DNA from: Cryptomeria japonica
Lineage: Eukaryota; Streptophyta; Pinopsida; Cupressales; Cupressaceae
Assembly: GCF_030272615.1 (NCBI RefSeq)
Contig: NC_081410.1
Location: 119,722,640 to 119,786,639 of the forward strand
Direction: 5' to 3'
DNA length: 64,000 nt
Shown piece after piece: positions 38,661 to 50,047 of this stretch (within the stretch, counting starts at the first letter, position 1; every line of letters starts with the position of its first letter). The notes beneath the pieces were generated by a model. That model had not been told where the DNA came from and did not search any database. It was given only the letters and a program-made list of their open reading frames with translations. The position numbers were made by a program, and so were the translations under genes.

Positions 38661-39149
38661 CCAAAATTGAAAATTTTTATAGTCCAGCAAACAAAAGAAA
38701 TCAGTTTCGGAATACTTGAGCTTCCTAGGTTGTTTCTTCAGGTTTCATCTAGCATTCAATCTGTCCTTGGGTCTCATACAGTCCATCATTGCTTCATATC
38801 TCGTTACATTCATACTTGTCTAAACTTGAGTCAAAAAGGTCACTTGCTTGTCCTCATTATACTTTGTCAACATACTACATACAACTACACTTTGCTAAGT
38901 GGTCCCTCATCAAGGTTTCTTACCTTTGGGTCTCATTTGGTCTTACTTAGAGTCAAGGTCAGCTTACCTCATCAAGAGAAACTATCCTCTCTTTGGAAGT
39001 CACACCTACTCTACTACATACATACTTGGTCTTACACTTTGGACATTACAAGTACACTTCAGACTCATTTACATTCCATTCAACTCTTGGTCTTCCATAC
39101 TCTTTCCATTTTTCATCTAGTCTCTCACATCTTGGTCAATACCTAGTTC

Positions 39150-39464
39150 ATGGTTGAAACCCGTCTTCAAAAATCTAGGAGAGAAACTAAAGAGGCTCAA
39201 GAGTCCACAAACATGAGTTCTTATGAGTATGACAATGAGATCTTTTTCAATTCTGATCATACTACATTACCTGACATGGATGCCTACAGAAACAATCCAA
39301 ATGTTGAGAACATGGACACTATAAACAACAATGCTACACACAATGACAATGTGGACAACTTTTCAATACAATCAGCAGATGTAGAAGAATCCATAATGAA
39401 TCCTCATTTCAATAGATTGGTTGAAGAAATAATGAAGAGGGATAGACAATACTCAGTCGTGTGA
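39150..39464 (+). pseudogene. gag: Element 2 left arm: truncated gag start
   Basis: Plus-strand copy of the first 101 gag residues (MVETRLQKSRR, then NPHFNRLVEEIMKRDRQY). It aligns without gaps to the minus-strand gag starting at 47669 but differs at about 15 residues, so the arms came from different element copies. Similarity ends near 39453, where the right-arm gene continues into FLHMMAQSGAKIP and this one into unrelated sequence and a stop at 39462. No function is expected. Confidence 0.9.
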
Positions 39465-40289
39465 TAGCAGGCTACGCGGACTCGAGAAGGATGATGGAAG
39501 TCAATCAAGAAAGGGGGATGGAAGACAGAAGATATGAAATTGAAAGAGCTTCTTGTGCGTTATCATCATTGAGCTTATTAGGGCAAAATAGGTTATGACA
39601 ATCGAGGCATATGTTCGACCCAGAAAGTCATTGTACCTGTTTGCATGGAGATAAGACAGTCACAAACAAGGAATGCCCCAGTTCATACTAGACTCACAGT
39701 GTCCTCATATCCTTGGACACCATAGCATTACTAAAAGACAATCCACAAACAGCAAATGCAAATAGGTGACGATACCCCATCCTCGCCTTTCTAGTCAAAG
39801 ACATCCTGGAGATAGAATCTCTAGTCAGAGACATCCTGGAAAAGCTAAAAGACATGTCATCAAAAAGATGAAATCAAAAGAAAACCAAGACTCGACACCA
39901 ACATCCACTGTAGTCCTCAAGTTTAGTGTCTCTTGTCACTTGTATAAGTCATGTTTGATTGTGGTCACAATGTTCACTTTCACAAAAGGGATAGATTAAC
40001 ACTGAACCATAATGTTGTCTGAGTCTGTTGAAAGATTTGATTTTGTTGAAGCCCATTGTTGCTGCTGTGTCTCATCTGAAACTGACTGAATCCATGAAAC
40101 TGATACTTTATTGCGGATCTGCGATGCAAATGTTGCTTTATTGCGGATTGTGCGTGAATAGACTGAAGGAAGCTGGAAGAAACTGTACTCCTCGAAACAT
40201 GTGATGTCCTTAGTTCCACACCCATCACTAGACGTAGGAATTTGCCTTAGCCACAGATAGGATCTGATTTATTATGGATGGAAAGGGAG
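39465..40289. other. Unassigned segment between the two arms of element 2
   Basis: About 840 bp that match neither arm's gag. Just after the break a plus-strand frame reads RVIAGYADSRRMMEVNQERG and on to a stop near 39596. A short duplicated block (ATCTCTAGTCAGAGACATCC-like) lies at 39790-39840. It may derive from the gag interior or 3' region of the left-arm parent element, or be filler. Confidence 0.5.
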
Positions 40290-40659
40290 GTTTATTATGG
40301 ATGGCTAACCAATCCTAGGTAGATCAATAACAAGCCATGATGGGAATGGGTAAGTTTATTATGGATGAATAAGTTGTGAGTGTGTGCAAAGTGAAGGATG
40401 AAAGAGAATCCTGAAAGAGAGAGGAGCAATGTCTCTACGCATGGCGCTGGTGACCCAGTTTTCACCATGGTACTTGCCCAGGGTGCCACCGAAGTGGTTT
40501 TCACCATTGGACGAAATTATTTCTCTTTACTTTTTTTGATTTTTCAATTTTTTTGTGTCACAAGGCGCCTGTTTGCCAGGTTTTCACCAAGGAACGATTT
40601 TTTATGTTTTATAATTTTTATTTTTTTTTGTATTTTTGAAATTAGGATACTCTGATGAG
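40290..40659 (-). promoter_or_regulatory. 3' noncoding block of element 2 with stem-loop cluster
   Basis: Similar to 7870-8164 of element 1. In the pol sense three hairpins follow GGTGAAAAC boxes: CCTG-GCAAA-CAGG (near 40575), CCAC-TTCG-GTGG (near 40490) and CTGG-GTCA-CCAG (near 40450). The second is a C(UUCG)G tetraloop, an exceptionally stable RNA hairpin. The block ends where the unassigned segment begins; no polypurine tract or 3' LTR follows. Confidence 0.6.
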
Positions 40660-42334
40660 CTATGTGTAGAACCGACGAAGGTGCATGCTGTTGATAGGAT
40701 CCTCCAAAGGTTCATCTTCTGTAGTTGAGAGCTTGGCCATTACCTTGGGGTAATATGGTGTGGAGAAACGATGGGAAATATGGAAGCGGTCACAGAGTTC
40801 ACGAACATCCTGATTTTTGAAGGGACACCCGTTATCAGTAATAATGGACTTAGGAATACCATATCGGCAAATGATATAGTTAAGGATGAAGGTAGCAATT
40901 TGTTTCCCAGTGACTTGTGTAAGAGGCACAGCCTCAATCCACTTTGTGAAATACTTTGTGGCTGTGATAATGAATTTATGACCATTAGAAGAAGGAGGGT
41001 GAATCTTGCCTATGAGATCGAGTCCCCACTGACAAAAGGGCCAAGGAGACGCAATTGGTTGTAGTTCTTGTGCTGGTGCATGTATGAGGTCTCCATGAAT
41101 TTGACATTGTTTACATTTCTTGACAAACTGATATGAGTCTTTTTCCATATTGGGCCAATAATATCCAGTCCTGATGAGTTTCTTGGCCAAGGTAGGACCA
41201 CTAGCATGCGGACCACATATCCCTTCATGCACTTCACGTAACGCAATCTGAGCTTCGTCGCTTTCTAAACATCTAAGAAGAGTGCCATTTAGACCTCGTC
41301 GGTATAGGATATCAGCTAAAATGACATATTGAGAGGATTGGCGAATGAAAGTGCGGCTTTGGTTGTTTGATAGATCAGGGGGCAAGATATTGTCGCGAAG
41401 GTATGTGAATATGGAACCATATAACTGGGATTCGGGACTGACAACGCATATCATTTCAGTAGGAGTGATCTCATATGAAGGAACCAACAGGTTGTCTACC
41501 AGGAACTCATAGCAAGTTTCATTTTGAGGGAGATCAATCAGTGAAGCAATTGTAGCCATGGCATCTGCAGCACGATTCTGCTCTCTTGGCATCTGCTCAA
41601 AATCTATCTTTGTGAAGTGTTGTTTCAAATCATCCACCATTTGTTTGTAAGGCATTAATTTTTCATCTTTTGTTTGGTAATCATCAGTTGCTTGATGGAT
41701 GACAAGTTGGGAATCCCCAAAAACACGAAGTTCCTGGATCTTCCATTGAACTGCAATTCGTAATCCAGTTGTTAATGCCTCATATTCCGCTATATTGTTA
41801 GTCTAAGGAAATGATAAGCGGTATGATTTTGGTATAGAGTCGCCTTGAGGAGTTATAAAGAGAATACCAGCTCCTGCCCCATGCTGTGTGTATGAGCCGT
41901 CAAAGTACAGTTGCCATGGTCTTGCCTGTGCTATTGTTAAAATGGATTCATCTGAAAATTCTGAATTTAGAGGGACATCATCAATCATGGGGGCATCTGC
42001 TAATTGATCCGCGATTGCTTGTCCTTTTATTGCTTTTCTGTCCACATACTCGATGTCAAATTCACTCAGGATCATTACCCACTTGGCCAGTCAGCCAGTA
42101 AGTGTAGCTTTGTTGAGAAGGTATTTTAATGGATCAATTCTTGCAATCAACTTAGTCTTATGAGTGAGCATATAATGGCGTAATTTCTGCGAAGCAAAGA
42201 CCACAGCGAGACATGCACGCTCGATTGGTGTGTAGTTTAGCTCGTATCCCACCAATGTGCGACTGATATAGTATACTGCTTTTTCCTTGCCGTCAGCTAT
42301 TTGTTGTGCTAGGAGTGCCCCCAGTGTTGTTGGA
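40660..42334 (-). pseudogene. pol: Element 2 RNase H, archaeal-type RNase H and truncated integrase
   Basis: Reading leftward: RNase H tail (YELNYTPIERACLAVVFA near 42240, LAKWVMILSEFDIEYVDRK near 42070), second RNase H (WQLYFDGSYTQHG, NNIAEYEAL, FGDSQLVIHQ), integrase zinc region (HEGICGPH, CKQCQ) and core (KYFTKWIEAVPLTQVTG, SIITDNGCPF). After STPYYP, about 500 bp present in element 1 are missing and the frame jumps to the terminal EPLEDPINSMHLRRFYT. The third catalytic acid and the C-terminal domain are therefore gone; short GCT homology marks the junction near 40730. Stops: TGA at 42091-42093 and TAG at 41803-41805. A frameshift near 42335 separates it from RT. Confidence 0.92.
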
Positions 42335-43757
42335 GTAGCTGATCTGGAACTGGTGGCATCAAAATTGGCAGATTTAAAAGATAATCTTTGAGCGTCTGAA
42401 AAGCTTGTTGACAGTTATCATCCCATTTGAATTTGATATTTTTATGTAGCAGGTGCTGAAAAGGATTACACTTATCTGCAAGTTGTGCTATGAATCTTCG
42501 TATAGACTGGAGTCTCCCTTGTAAGGATCGAAGTTGACTGATATTTCTGGGTGGCGGCATGTCCAAGATAGCCTTGACTTTTGCTGGATCGGCTTCGATT
42601 CCTCTTTTGGACACAATGAATCCTAGGAGCTTCCCGGAGGTTACTCCAAAGACACATTTCTTGGGGTTTAATCTTACCTTGTATTTTTCCAACCGATCAA
42701 AGACGACTGAAAGTATGTCCAAATGTGTATCTCTGTCTATTGATTTACCCAAGAGATCATCAACATAATCTTCCACGATTATGTGCATGAGATTATGAAA
42801 GATAGTGGTCATTGCTCTTTGATATGTAGCACCTGCATTTTTCAGCCCAAAGGGCATGACATTCCAACAGAAAGTTCCCCATGGACAAGTGAATGATGTT
42901 TTGTGTTGATCTTCGGGTGCAATCCTGATTTGATTATAACCAGAAAACCCATCCATTAAAGATAACATTTCATGACCTGCTGTAAGATCAACGATCAAGT
43001 CGATATTTGGTAATGGGAAGTCATCTTTTGGACAAGCTTTGTTGATGTCTCTGAAATCTGTACATATTCTGATGTTGCGATCTGGTTTACTGACAGGTAC
43101 TAAATTGGAGATCCATTAGGGATAATCAATTGGGCGTATGAATCCGACATCCAATAATTTCTCCAGCTCTGCTTTGACTAGTAATGCTACTTGCGGATGC
43201 ATTTTTCTTAATTTCTGTTTCACTGGCTTTGCCCCCGGTTTGACTGTCAAATGATGCATTACCAAATCCGGATCTAGTCCAGGCATATCAGCGTATGACC
43301 ATGCAAAGTTGATTTGTCATTCTTTGAAGAAGCTTATGAACTTTGATCTTTCAGACTCTGTTAATGATTGAGCCAGGAATATATTGTGTGGAACTTCTTC
43401 TGTACCAATGTTTGTTTTGATAGTATCCTCTACCAACATGGATGACTTTTCCTCATACAGGGCTGGGAGAATGTCGGGCCTTCCATCTTCGGGTGCCTCA
43501 GAGAGGTTTTCGCCCTTAGATACGTCCTTTCTTTTTACTTTTTTGGGATCAGATAGCGCCACAGTGTGGTTTTCGCCATAAGACCCTTGATTTGTTCTTA
43601 TTTTCATATTTTTGCGACTGGAAGGTCCGACACCCTCACCAAAATATACCACGTTGTTGAGTTCTATGGTGTATCCTGCTTTGTGGTCCCCAAGGAGAAG
43701 ATCATCTCGTATGCCAAGATAGTCAATAATAGCTTCATCATTTTGAAATGTGTCAAA
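42309..43757 (-). pseudogene. pol: Element 2 reverse transcriptase segment
   Basis: It shares the frame of the upstream gag-protease ORF. It begins with the linker before RT (open 43652-43317), then the RT entry (INFAWSYADMPGLDP, DVGFIRPIDYP), fingers and palm with DLTAGHEMLSLMDGFSGYNQ, PWGTFCWNVMPFGLKNAGATYQ and the catalytic YVDDL at 42753-42767, and the thumb (RSLQGRLQSIRRFIAQL). Stops in frame: TGA at 43317-43319 and TAA near 43117. The frame is lost near 42335. Apart from these breaks the enzyme core is well kept. Confidence 0.93.
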
Positions 43758-46700
43758 CTATGTTGGCCCTTCATAATCCCAGTCAATGAGTTGGTGGTGA
43801 ACAAGGGGAAGGCCTTTAATGTTTTCAGAGTTTGCGGGGCTAAGAGTGAAGATGTGGTTATATTCGGGTATATCGAGGCAATCGTCGAGGTCATCGATGG
43901 CACTCTCCTCATCAGTTTTGATCGTGAGTGAATCCAAATTGTCGTCACTATTAGCGCATTCTGGGACAGGTGTCCTCATCCTATGTGATTTCGACCTAGG
44001 ACCTTGAGACGAAGACTGTGCGGAATCCTTATGGGTTGTTTCTTGACCAACTTCGAACTTTTTATAAAATTCCTCTTCTTTTGTTGGTTCATTTGGCTCT
44101 CTGAATGTCTTGGTGAGCTCATAGTCGCTGGAGGATTTGTCTGAACCCCATTCCCATTCGTTGGAATCTGTGGAATAGTAATCTTCTTGTTGAACTTTGG
44201 CAACTTTGCTTTCCGATGCCTCTTCTGTCCTTTTAGTGTGTATTTTGGAAGTCAGAAAACCAAGTCCCTTTGAGCATTCTCTTTTTACAGTCAATTCAGG
44301 TTGTAAGGGTTCTATGACGCCTTCTTTGCGTAACCCAAGAGGGCTTTTTCCATCATACCCGAATTTTTGTAGAATCTTAAAGCCTTTGCCATATTTCTCA
44401 CAGGGTATATTGATCTGATCTTGTGTGTCCTCTTCAATGTCTTTATAGAGCATTCTGTATAAATCTTCCTCTTCTAGTTCGCCCCATCTTTGAAAGGTAG
44501 TAGGATCCCATTTGAGTATCATGATGGATATTTGCTTGTTAGGATGTGGCCTTCCATATTCTTTTGGAGAGCTCATGACTTGTCGTAAATACATTGTCTG
44601 ATTCAAAGTGTATTCTCCCATGCCTTTGTCTTGAAATTTGCCTTTAAGTTCACCTTGTTTTGATGTCGAAGGTTTTAATGACTCAGGATCAATGTATGCC
44701 GAAGAAGGAACAGCTTCACGATTACTGGGAATGATGGTCTCCGTATGTGATCTCAAGTTATTGCAATATATGAACGGATTAGGATCACCATTAACTGTTA
44801 CCTCGACTCCATTATGAGGAAACTTAATGCATTGATGATATGTTGATGGGACTACCCTCATTTCATGAATCCAAGGACGTCCTAGCAATATGTTGTATGT
44901 GAGATCTAGATCTAGGACTTGAAAAACCACATCCTTTGTGACTGGCCCAATTCTTAGAGGTAAGGTGACTGTGCCTTTGGACGAGCGCTCTTCATCATCA
45001 TAGGCCTTGATGGTGATTTGATTTGTAGAATTCACAGCTTTGTCAGAATATCCCAATTGTTTAATGGTGCTCAATGTACAAATGTTTAGGCCTGCTCCTC
45101 CATCTATCAGGACTCGCTTTATTTGATGTTTGTGTATGAAGGCTTCAATATGTAATGGTGCATTATGTGGCTGACATACGGAGGCGTCATCGGCTTCTGT
45201 GAATGTAAGGGAATGTGGAATGGAAAGGTATCCCACCATGGCTTGAAACTGGTCCACGTTCAGATCAGTAGGAACAACAGTATCTCTCAAGATTTTGTCA
45301 AGAATAGCTTTATGAGCGGGGGATATGCGTAGGAGCTCAAGGATGGAGATGAGCGTGGGTGTCTTCCCTAACTGTTCTACAAGGTCATGCTCAGGTTTGG
45401 TTGATGAAGAAGCGACATTTTTAGTGGAAGCACCTGGCAAAGTAATCTTACCTCGACGGGTTGTAACATGACATTCAGAGGTAGGTTCGAAAGAAGATCC
45501 AACACCTCTTAGGACAATCTTGGGTCTCTGAGGAGGATTCTCAGGATTTTTGTTCTTGATGGTAATAGTAGAGATATGATTGTCCGTCGAGATGTGATTG
45601 ATAGTTGAGTCATAGTTGTAAGGTGCTCTAGTATAGTTGGCCTGATCATCTGTGACTTGGGCTTTTCCTTTGTCGTGCTTTGGGAATGGTTCCTTAAACA
45701 TCTCATGTTCTTGATTGGATGAGTGTCCCTCAATCTCAATATCACCTCTATCAATGAGATCTTGCACAATGTTCTTCAGTCGATAGCAATTTCCTGTCTT
45801 ATGACCCTTGCTCTTATGAAACTCACAATACTCATCATCATTCCACCAATTTGGTTTGACCTTTGGTTCATATGGAGGAAAATCTGGAACTGTGATCACT
45901 TTGTTTGCCACAAGCTTTTTGAAGACTGATTCAAGTGGTTCTCCCAATGGGGTGTACTTCCTTCGTGGTCTAGAAGTTGTTTGAGTATTCACTTGATTGT
46001 TTGTAGAACTTGATCCTGAAAAGATGAATTTGGGTCGCACTGTATTGGCATCAACAACACCATCATTGACTGTGTTCTTGTTTTTATTCCAAAATCTTGG
46101 CTTGTCTTTTCCTTTAAAGTCATCTTTGTTTTCCTTGAATATCTTAATGACTCCTTGTTCAATTAAGACCTTTTCTGTTGCTAAGCCCTTTTCAATAACA
46201 TCCTTGAAGGTGGACAAACAAGCTTTCCTTAGATCATAGCCAATGTCCTTGTTAACATTTTGTGTGAACATCTCTACCATTTGTTTCTGTGGAATTTCAC
46301 AAGAGCATCTGCTGGCTAGATTTCTCCATCTTTGTAAAAATGATGCAAAAGATTCTCCCTCTTTTTGCTTGGTGTTGCACAAAGTGGTGACTGAGATATC
46401 TGTCTCAATATTGTAGGAGAAATGCTGAATAAATGCCTCTGCTAAGTCACCCCATGACTTAATACCAGGTGGTAGTTGAGAGAACCATTCCATAGCTTGA
46501 TCGCCTAAGCTTTGCGGGAACAACCTCATCAAATATGTTTCTTCTACTGCTACCTCAATGCAAGCTGTGAAAAATTGTCGTATGTGTGCCTTGGGGTCTC
46601 CTTTTCCTCTATACTTGTCAAATTTTGGCGTCACAAAGTGTGCAGGAAATGGAGGCATTGGAATGCTCTTGTCAAATGGATAAGGACATATGTCTCTCAT

Positions 46701-47669
46701 AGTGTATGTTGGTTTTGGTGTACTCATGTCCTCCATTTTCTTTTGTAAATCTCTGATTTGTTGCTCCAAATTATTCTTAGGTGGAGATCGATTTCTTGTA
46801 GCATACCCCATGTTTGAGACACCAATTTGAGGAGGAGCTTGTTGCATGTATGGATGATATTGATCATAGACATGTTCATATGGAGGAGGTCTATATTGAT
46901 GCGGCATATAGGGAGCACTTGGTATAGCTTCATGTTGAGGAACCCCATATCTATTTTGTGTGTGTATACCATATTCTATAGGCATGTCATGTTCTATTGT
47001 GTTGCCCCCAAATTTGACATGAGGTTTCCTTGTGTCCAAATTTTGAGCATGCCTTTGAATGTCCACTTGTTTTGATTGATCCATAGCTCGAGCATGTGAT
47101 TGAGCATATCTATCTGCATAAGGCTTCCATAATGGTCTTCGAAGGTAAGTATCATATGTTTGACCGTGTGTATGTGGGATTTCTGGTTTTTGAAGCAAAG
47201 CTGATGGTGATTCAGGTACCATATGCGGTCCTCTATTTCCTCCACTATTAGGTCTCCTTTGATCCATGTTGGAGTGAGTTTGTTGCAAAGGTCTATGTTC
47301 CATTATTTGAGACATGTCAAAGTCATGAGGTATTTTAGCTCCACTTTGTGCCATCATGTGTAAGAAGTATTGTCTATCCCTCTTCATTATCTCTTCAACC
47401 AATCTATTGAAATGAGGATTCATTATGGATTCTTCTATATCTGCTGATAATATTGAAAAGTTGTCCACATTGTCATTGTGTGTAGCATTTTTGTTTGTAG
47501 TGTCTGCATTTTCCACATTTGGAATGTGTCTATAAACATCCATGTCAGGCAATGTAGTGTGCTCAGGATTGAAAAATAAATCATTATCATACTCATAAGA
47601 ACTCATGTTTGCGGACTCTTGAGCTTCTTTAGCTTTTCTCCTAGATTTTTGAAGACGGGTTTCAACCAT
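43758..47669 (-). pseudogene. gag-pol: Element 2 gag and protease, largely open
   Basis: A 1303-codon open frame from Met at 47669. Approximate residues: 1-110 N-terminus with basic start; 327-350 CPYPFDKSIPMPPFPAH; 350-500 retrotransposon gag core (KFDKYRGKGDPKAHI, then LPPGIKSWGDLAEAFIQHFS); 613-626 zinc-knuckle-like CEFHKSKGHKTGNC; 850-865 aspartic protease site with DGGA in place of D-S/T-G; 1090-1115 G-patch-like KYGKGFKILQKFGYDG; then an acidic linker. It ends at TAG 43758-43760, after which the same frame continues into RT. Gag for the particle, protease for cutting the polyprotein. If expressed, this gag could still be made. Confidence 0.93.
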
Positions 47670-49857
47670 GAACTAGGTGTTTGACCAAGATGTGAGAGAC
47701 TAGATGAAAAATGGAAAGAGTATGGAAGACCAAGAGTTGTATGGAGTGTAAATGAATCTTGAGGTGTACTTGCAAATGTCCAAAGTGTAAGACCAAGTAT
47801 GTATGTAGTAGAGTAGGTGTGACTTCCAAAAAGATGATAGTTTCTCTTGATGAGGTAAGTTGACCTTGACTCTAAGTAAGACCAAATGAGACCCAAAGGT
47901 AAGAAACCTTGATGAGGGACCACTTAGCAAAGTGTAGTTGTATGTAGTATGTTGACAAAGTATGATGAAGACAAGCAAGTGACCTTTTGACTCAAGTTTA
48001 GACAAATGTGAATGTAAAATGAGATGTGAAGCAATGATGGACTATGTGAGACCCAAAGACAGGTTGAATGCTAGATGAAACCTGAAGAAACAACCTAGGA
48101 AGCTCAAGTATTCCGAAACTGATTTCTTGTGTTTGCTGGACTGTAAAAATTTTCAATTCTGTACACAGACGCCTCTGTATATTTCACAGACGCGATTCCC
48201 AGACACAAACATGTCTCTGTTCGACACAGACGCTGCTAAAAATACAGACGCTATTATGCCCTTCACATATGTGCTTAGATGACTCAGACGCGGTTAAAAC
48301 AGACACAGACGCATTTCTGTAAACTTCGTGCAATTTTTTCAATCTGTGAAGTTGTTTTGTTGTGACCAAATCCGACTGTTTGACTGTTTTTCGTGACAAG
48401 AGGACACAATGTTGATGAGGACTCAATGTTTGCAAGTGTTTAGACTCCAAAAGTGTGTTGTTTGATGTAAAATGTTTTGCATACACTTGAAGACACAAAA
48501 GACATAATGTTTTGTTGTTTGGTCTTGAAGGTTTTGAATGTTTAACATAAGACAAGCACAATTCTTATGGCTGGCCAAGACAATAGTTGTTGATCCCACA
48601 TAGGGTTTTACCCCCGAGGCTACGCTATTCAGAGCGGATACTTAGATGCTTGACCTCACTGGCTCCACCCTCCGCACTCACTTCTTGGGTCAGCCAAGCA
48701 TCAGTCCCCATGAAAACTCCCCATGGCGAACTTTGTATCTCTACTAAGAACCGTATGTGTGTGGGCCGCTACCAGAGGTCCGACCTCCTGCCCCAACAAC
48801 TAGAAGGATTTGGGCCTCTAAAACAAAATGGTGCTAGTAAGGGCATCCGCTCGTGTGGCCATACATGCGGCACTTTCAGCTCTGTAAATACAGAAGGCTC
48901 CCAGCCGGTAGGGGTTACGCCCTACAAATGATCAAATAAATTTGATCAAACGGGTTTATGGGGAGACATAGTGTCGGTATGAACTAATCAACACACGTTA
49001 TCCATAGTTTTCACCATGAATACATTTGATTATAGTGGTTCGGATGAGGTGGGTTTTCCTTGCTACCACTTGGGTCGTTCTCTTCTCACTAGTAGTCCTA
49101 ATGACCACACGGGAAGACAGACCCTCTAAAGATTAAACAAAAAGAGCCTATTGCTCAAGACACAAAAGACAATGATTCAATTTTAGTGCACCAATGGAAG
49201 TGTTTGCTAGTCTCTGAAAACAAGGCACACAACAAAATTATAAAACCCTAGCCAAGGCCCTGCAACAAAATTTGTTAGTAGTTTGGGTTGTTTCAAATGA
49301 TCACCCCTTCCTGCAAGCACACAAGTTAGGTAAATTTTAGAAAAACCCAAAAAGACTTTGTGAAAAAGGGGCCTTCAACAAAAACGTTTTTGCTTCCAAA
49401 ACAAGCTGCACAAACTTGGTTAGCTAGATCTGCAAGGGTTAGTCCAAAAATAAACCAGATCTGAAACCCTAAGTACGAAATCCGAAAAATTGAATCAAAG
49501 AAAAAAAATTGAAAATTTCAAAACAGTAAAACACAGACGCTGCTATACCAGACACAGACGCGGTTCTGTGATGCACAGACGCGCTCAGAACACATAGACG
49601 CCCTTTCAGGACACAAACGCGATCAAATGTAACACAGACACGTTTCGGAAACGCAGACGCCCCTTTCAGAAACCTGCAAAATAAAATTTGGCAAAAACAC
49701 AGGCGCGATTCCCGATCCCGCAGACGCTTCTGAAACTCAGAGACGCGATCCGAACGCTCGCAGACGCGAAAATACCTAAAATGCCGTCGAAAAATGTCCG
49801 ATCTGCAACTTCAAAAATGCAAAATCTGCAACAAAAAGGTTAAATGCAAAGGGACAA
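47670..49857 (-). other. Element 2 right-arm leader
   Basis: Leader of about 2.2 kb on the minus strand, mirror copy of 36965-39149. It holds GCGTCTGTGT-type clusters at 48160-48320 and 49530-49770 and leader module B between them. Short minus-strand frames across 47700-48560 also appear in the other arm but lack features of genes. Confidence 0.8.
48560..49130 (-). promoter_or_regulatory. Leader module B, right arm of element 2
   Basis: Near-perfect inverted copy of 37715-38275. Over the 114 codons of the shared antisense frame only two residues differ between arms, far fewer than in the neighbouring gag start. Confidence 0.6.
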
Positions 49858-49877
49858 GAGTCCCACCGGGCGTGCCA
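49858..49877 (-). other. Primer binding site, right arm of element 2
   Basis: In the element sense TGGCACGCCCGGTGGGACTC, three bases from the LTR. The primer tRNA is unassigned; tRNA-Arg is the nearest I recall. Confidence 0.75.
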
Positions 49878-49880
49878 AAA

Positions 49881-50047
49881 TGTTTATGGTGAAAATGGAT
49901 AACAATAATAACAATATTGAAAGGCTAAATGAATTCAACCACTAAACCCTAGCCTAACAATCAACAATTAATAGAAGAATTAGGCTTAGATAATTAAATA
50001 AACAAAATATTTATTTAATTTAAACATGACAATTTTGGGTGTCTACA
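49881..50047 (-). repeat. Element 2 right LTR, internally deleted
   Basis: 167 bp. In the minus sense it begins TGTAGACACCCAAAATTGT, runs to CTTCTATTAATT, then jumps to GTTGATTGTTAGGC. The left LTR has about 600 additional bases between these points. It is therefore a deleted LTR, likely without a full promoter. Confidence 0.82.

Larger units (their letters stand above)
36172..50047 (-). mobile_element. Element 2: compound Tat-type element with inverted LTR ends
   Basis: A 13.9-kb unit with TGTAGACACC at its left end and GGTGTCTACA at its right. Normal elements carry direct LTRs; here both ends are 5' ends pointing inward. The right part, read on the minus strand, is LTR 50047-49881, primer site, leader, gag-pol from 47669 to 40660 and a 3' noncoding piece to about 40290. 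The left part, read on the plus strand, is LTR 36172-36941, primer site 36945-36964, leader and the first 101 gag codons (39150-39452). Between them lies about 840 bp of other sequence. No 3' LTR belongs to either part. The outer flanks look like one insertion into the gene at 34574. Confidence 0.85.

Noticed and set aside
36172-50047. Ordinary minus-strand gypsy element with direct LTRs
   Set aside because: The left LTR has the opposite orientation: it starts TGTAGACACC on the plus strand and is followed by a plus-strand primer site and gag start.
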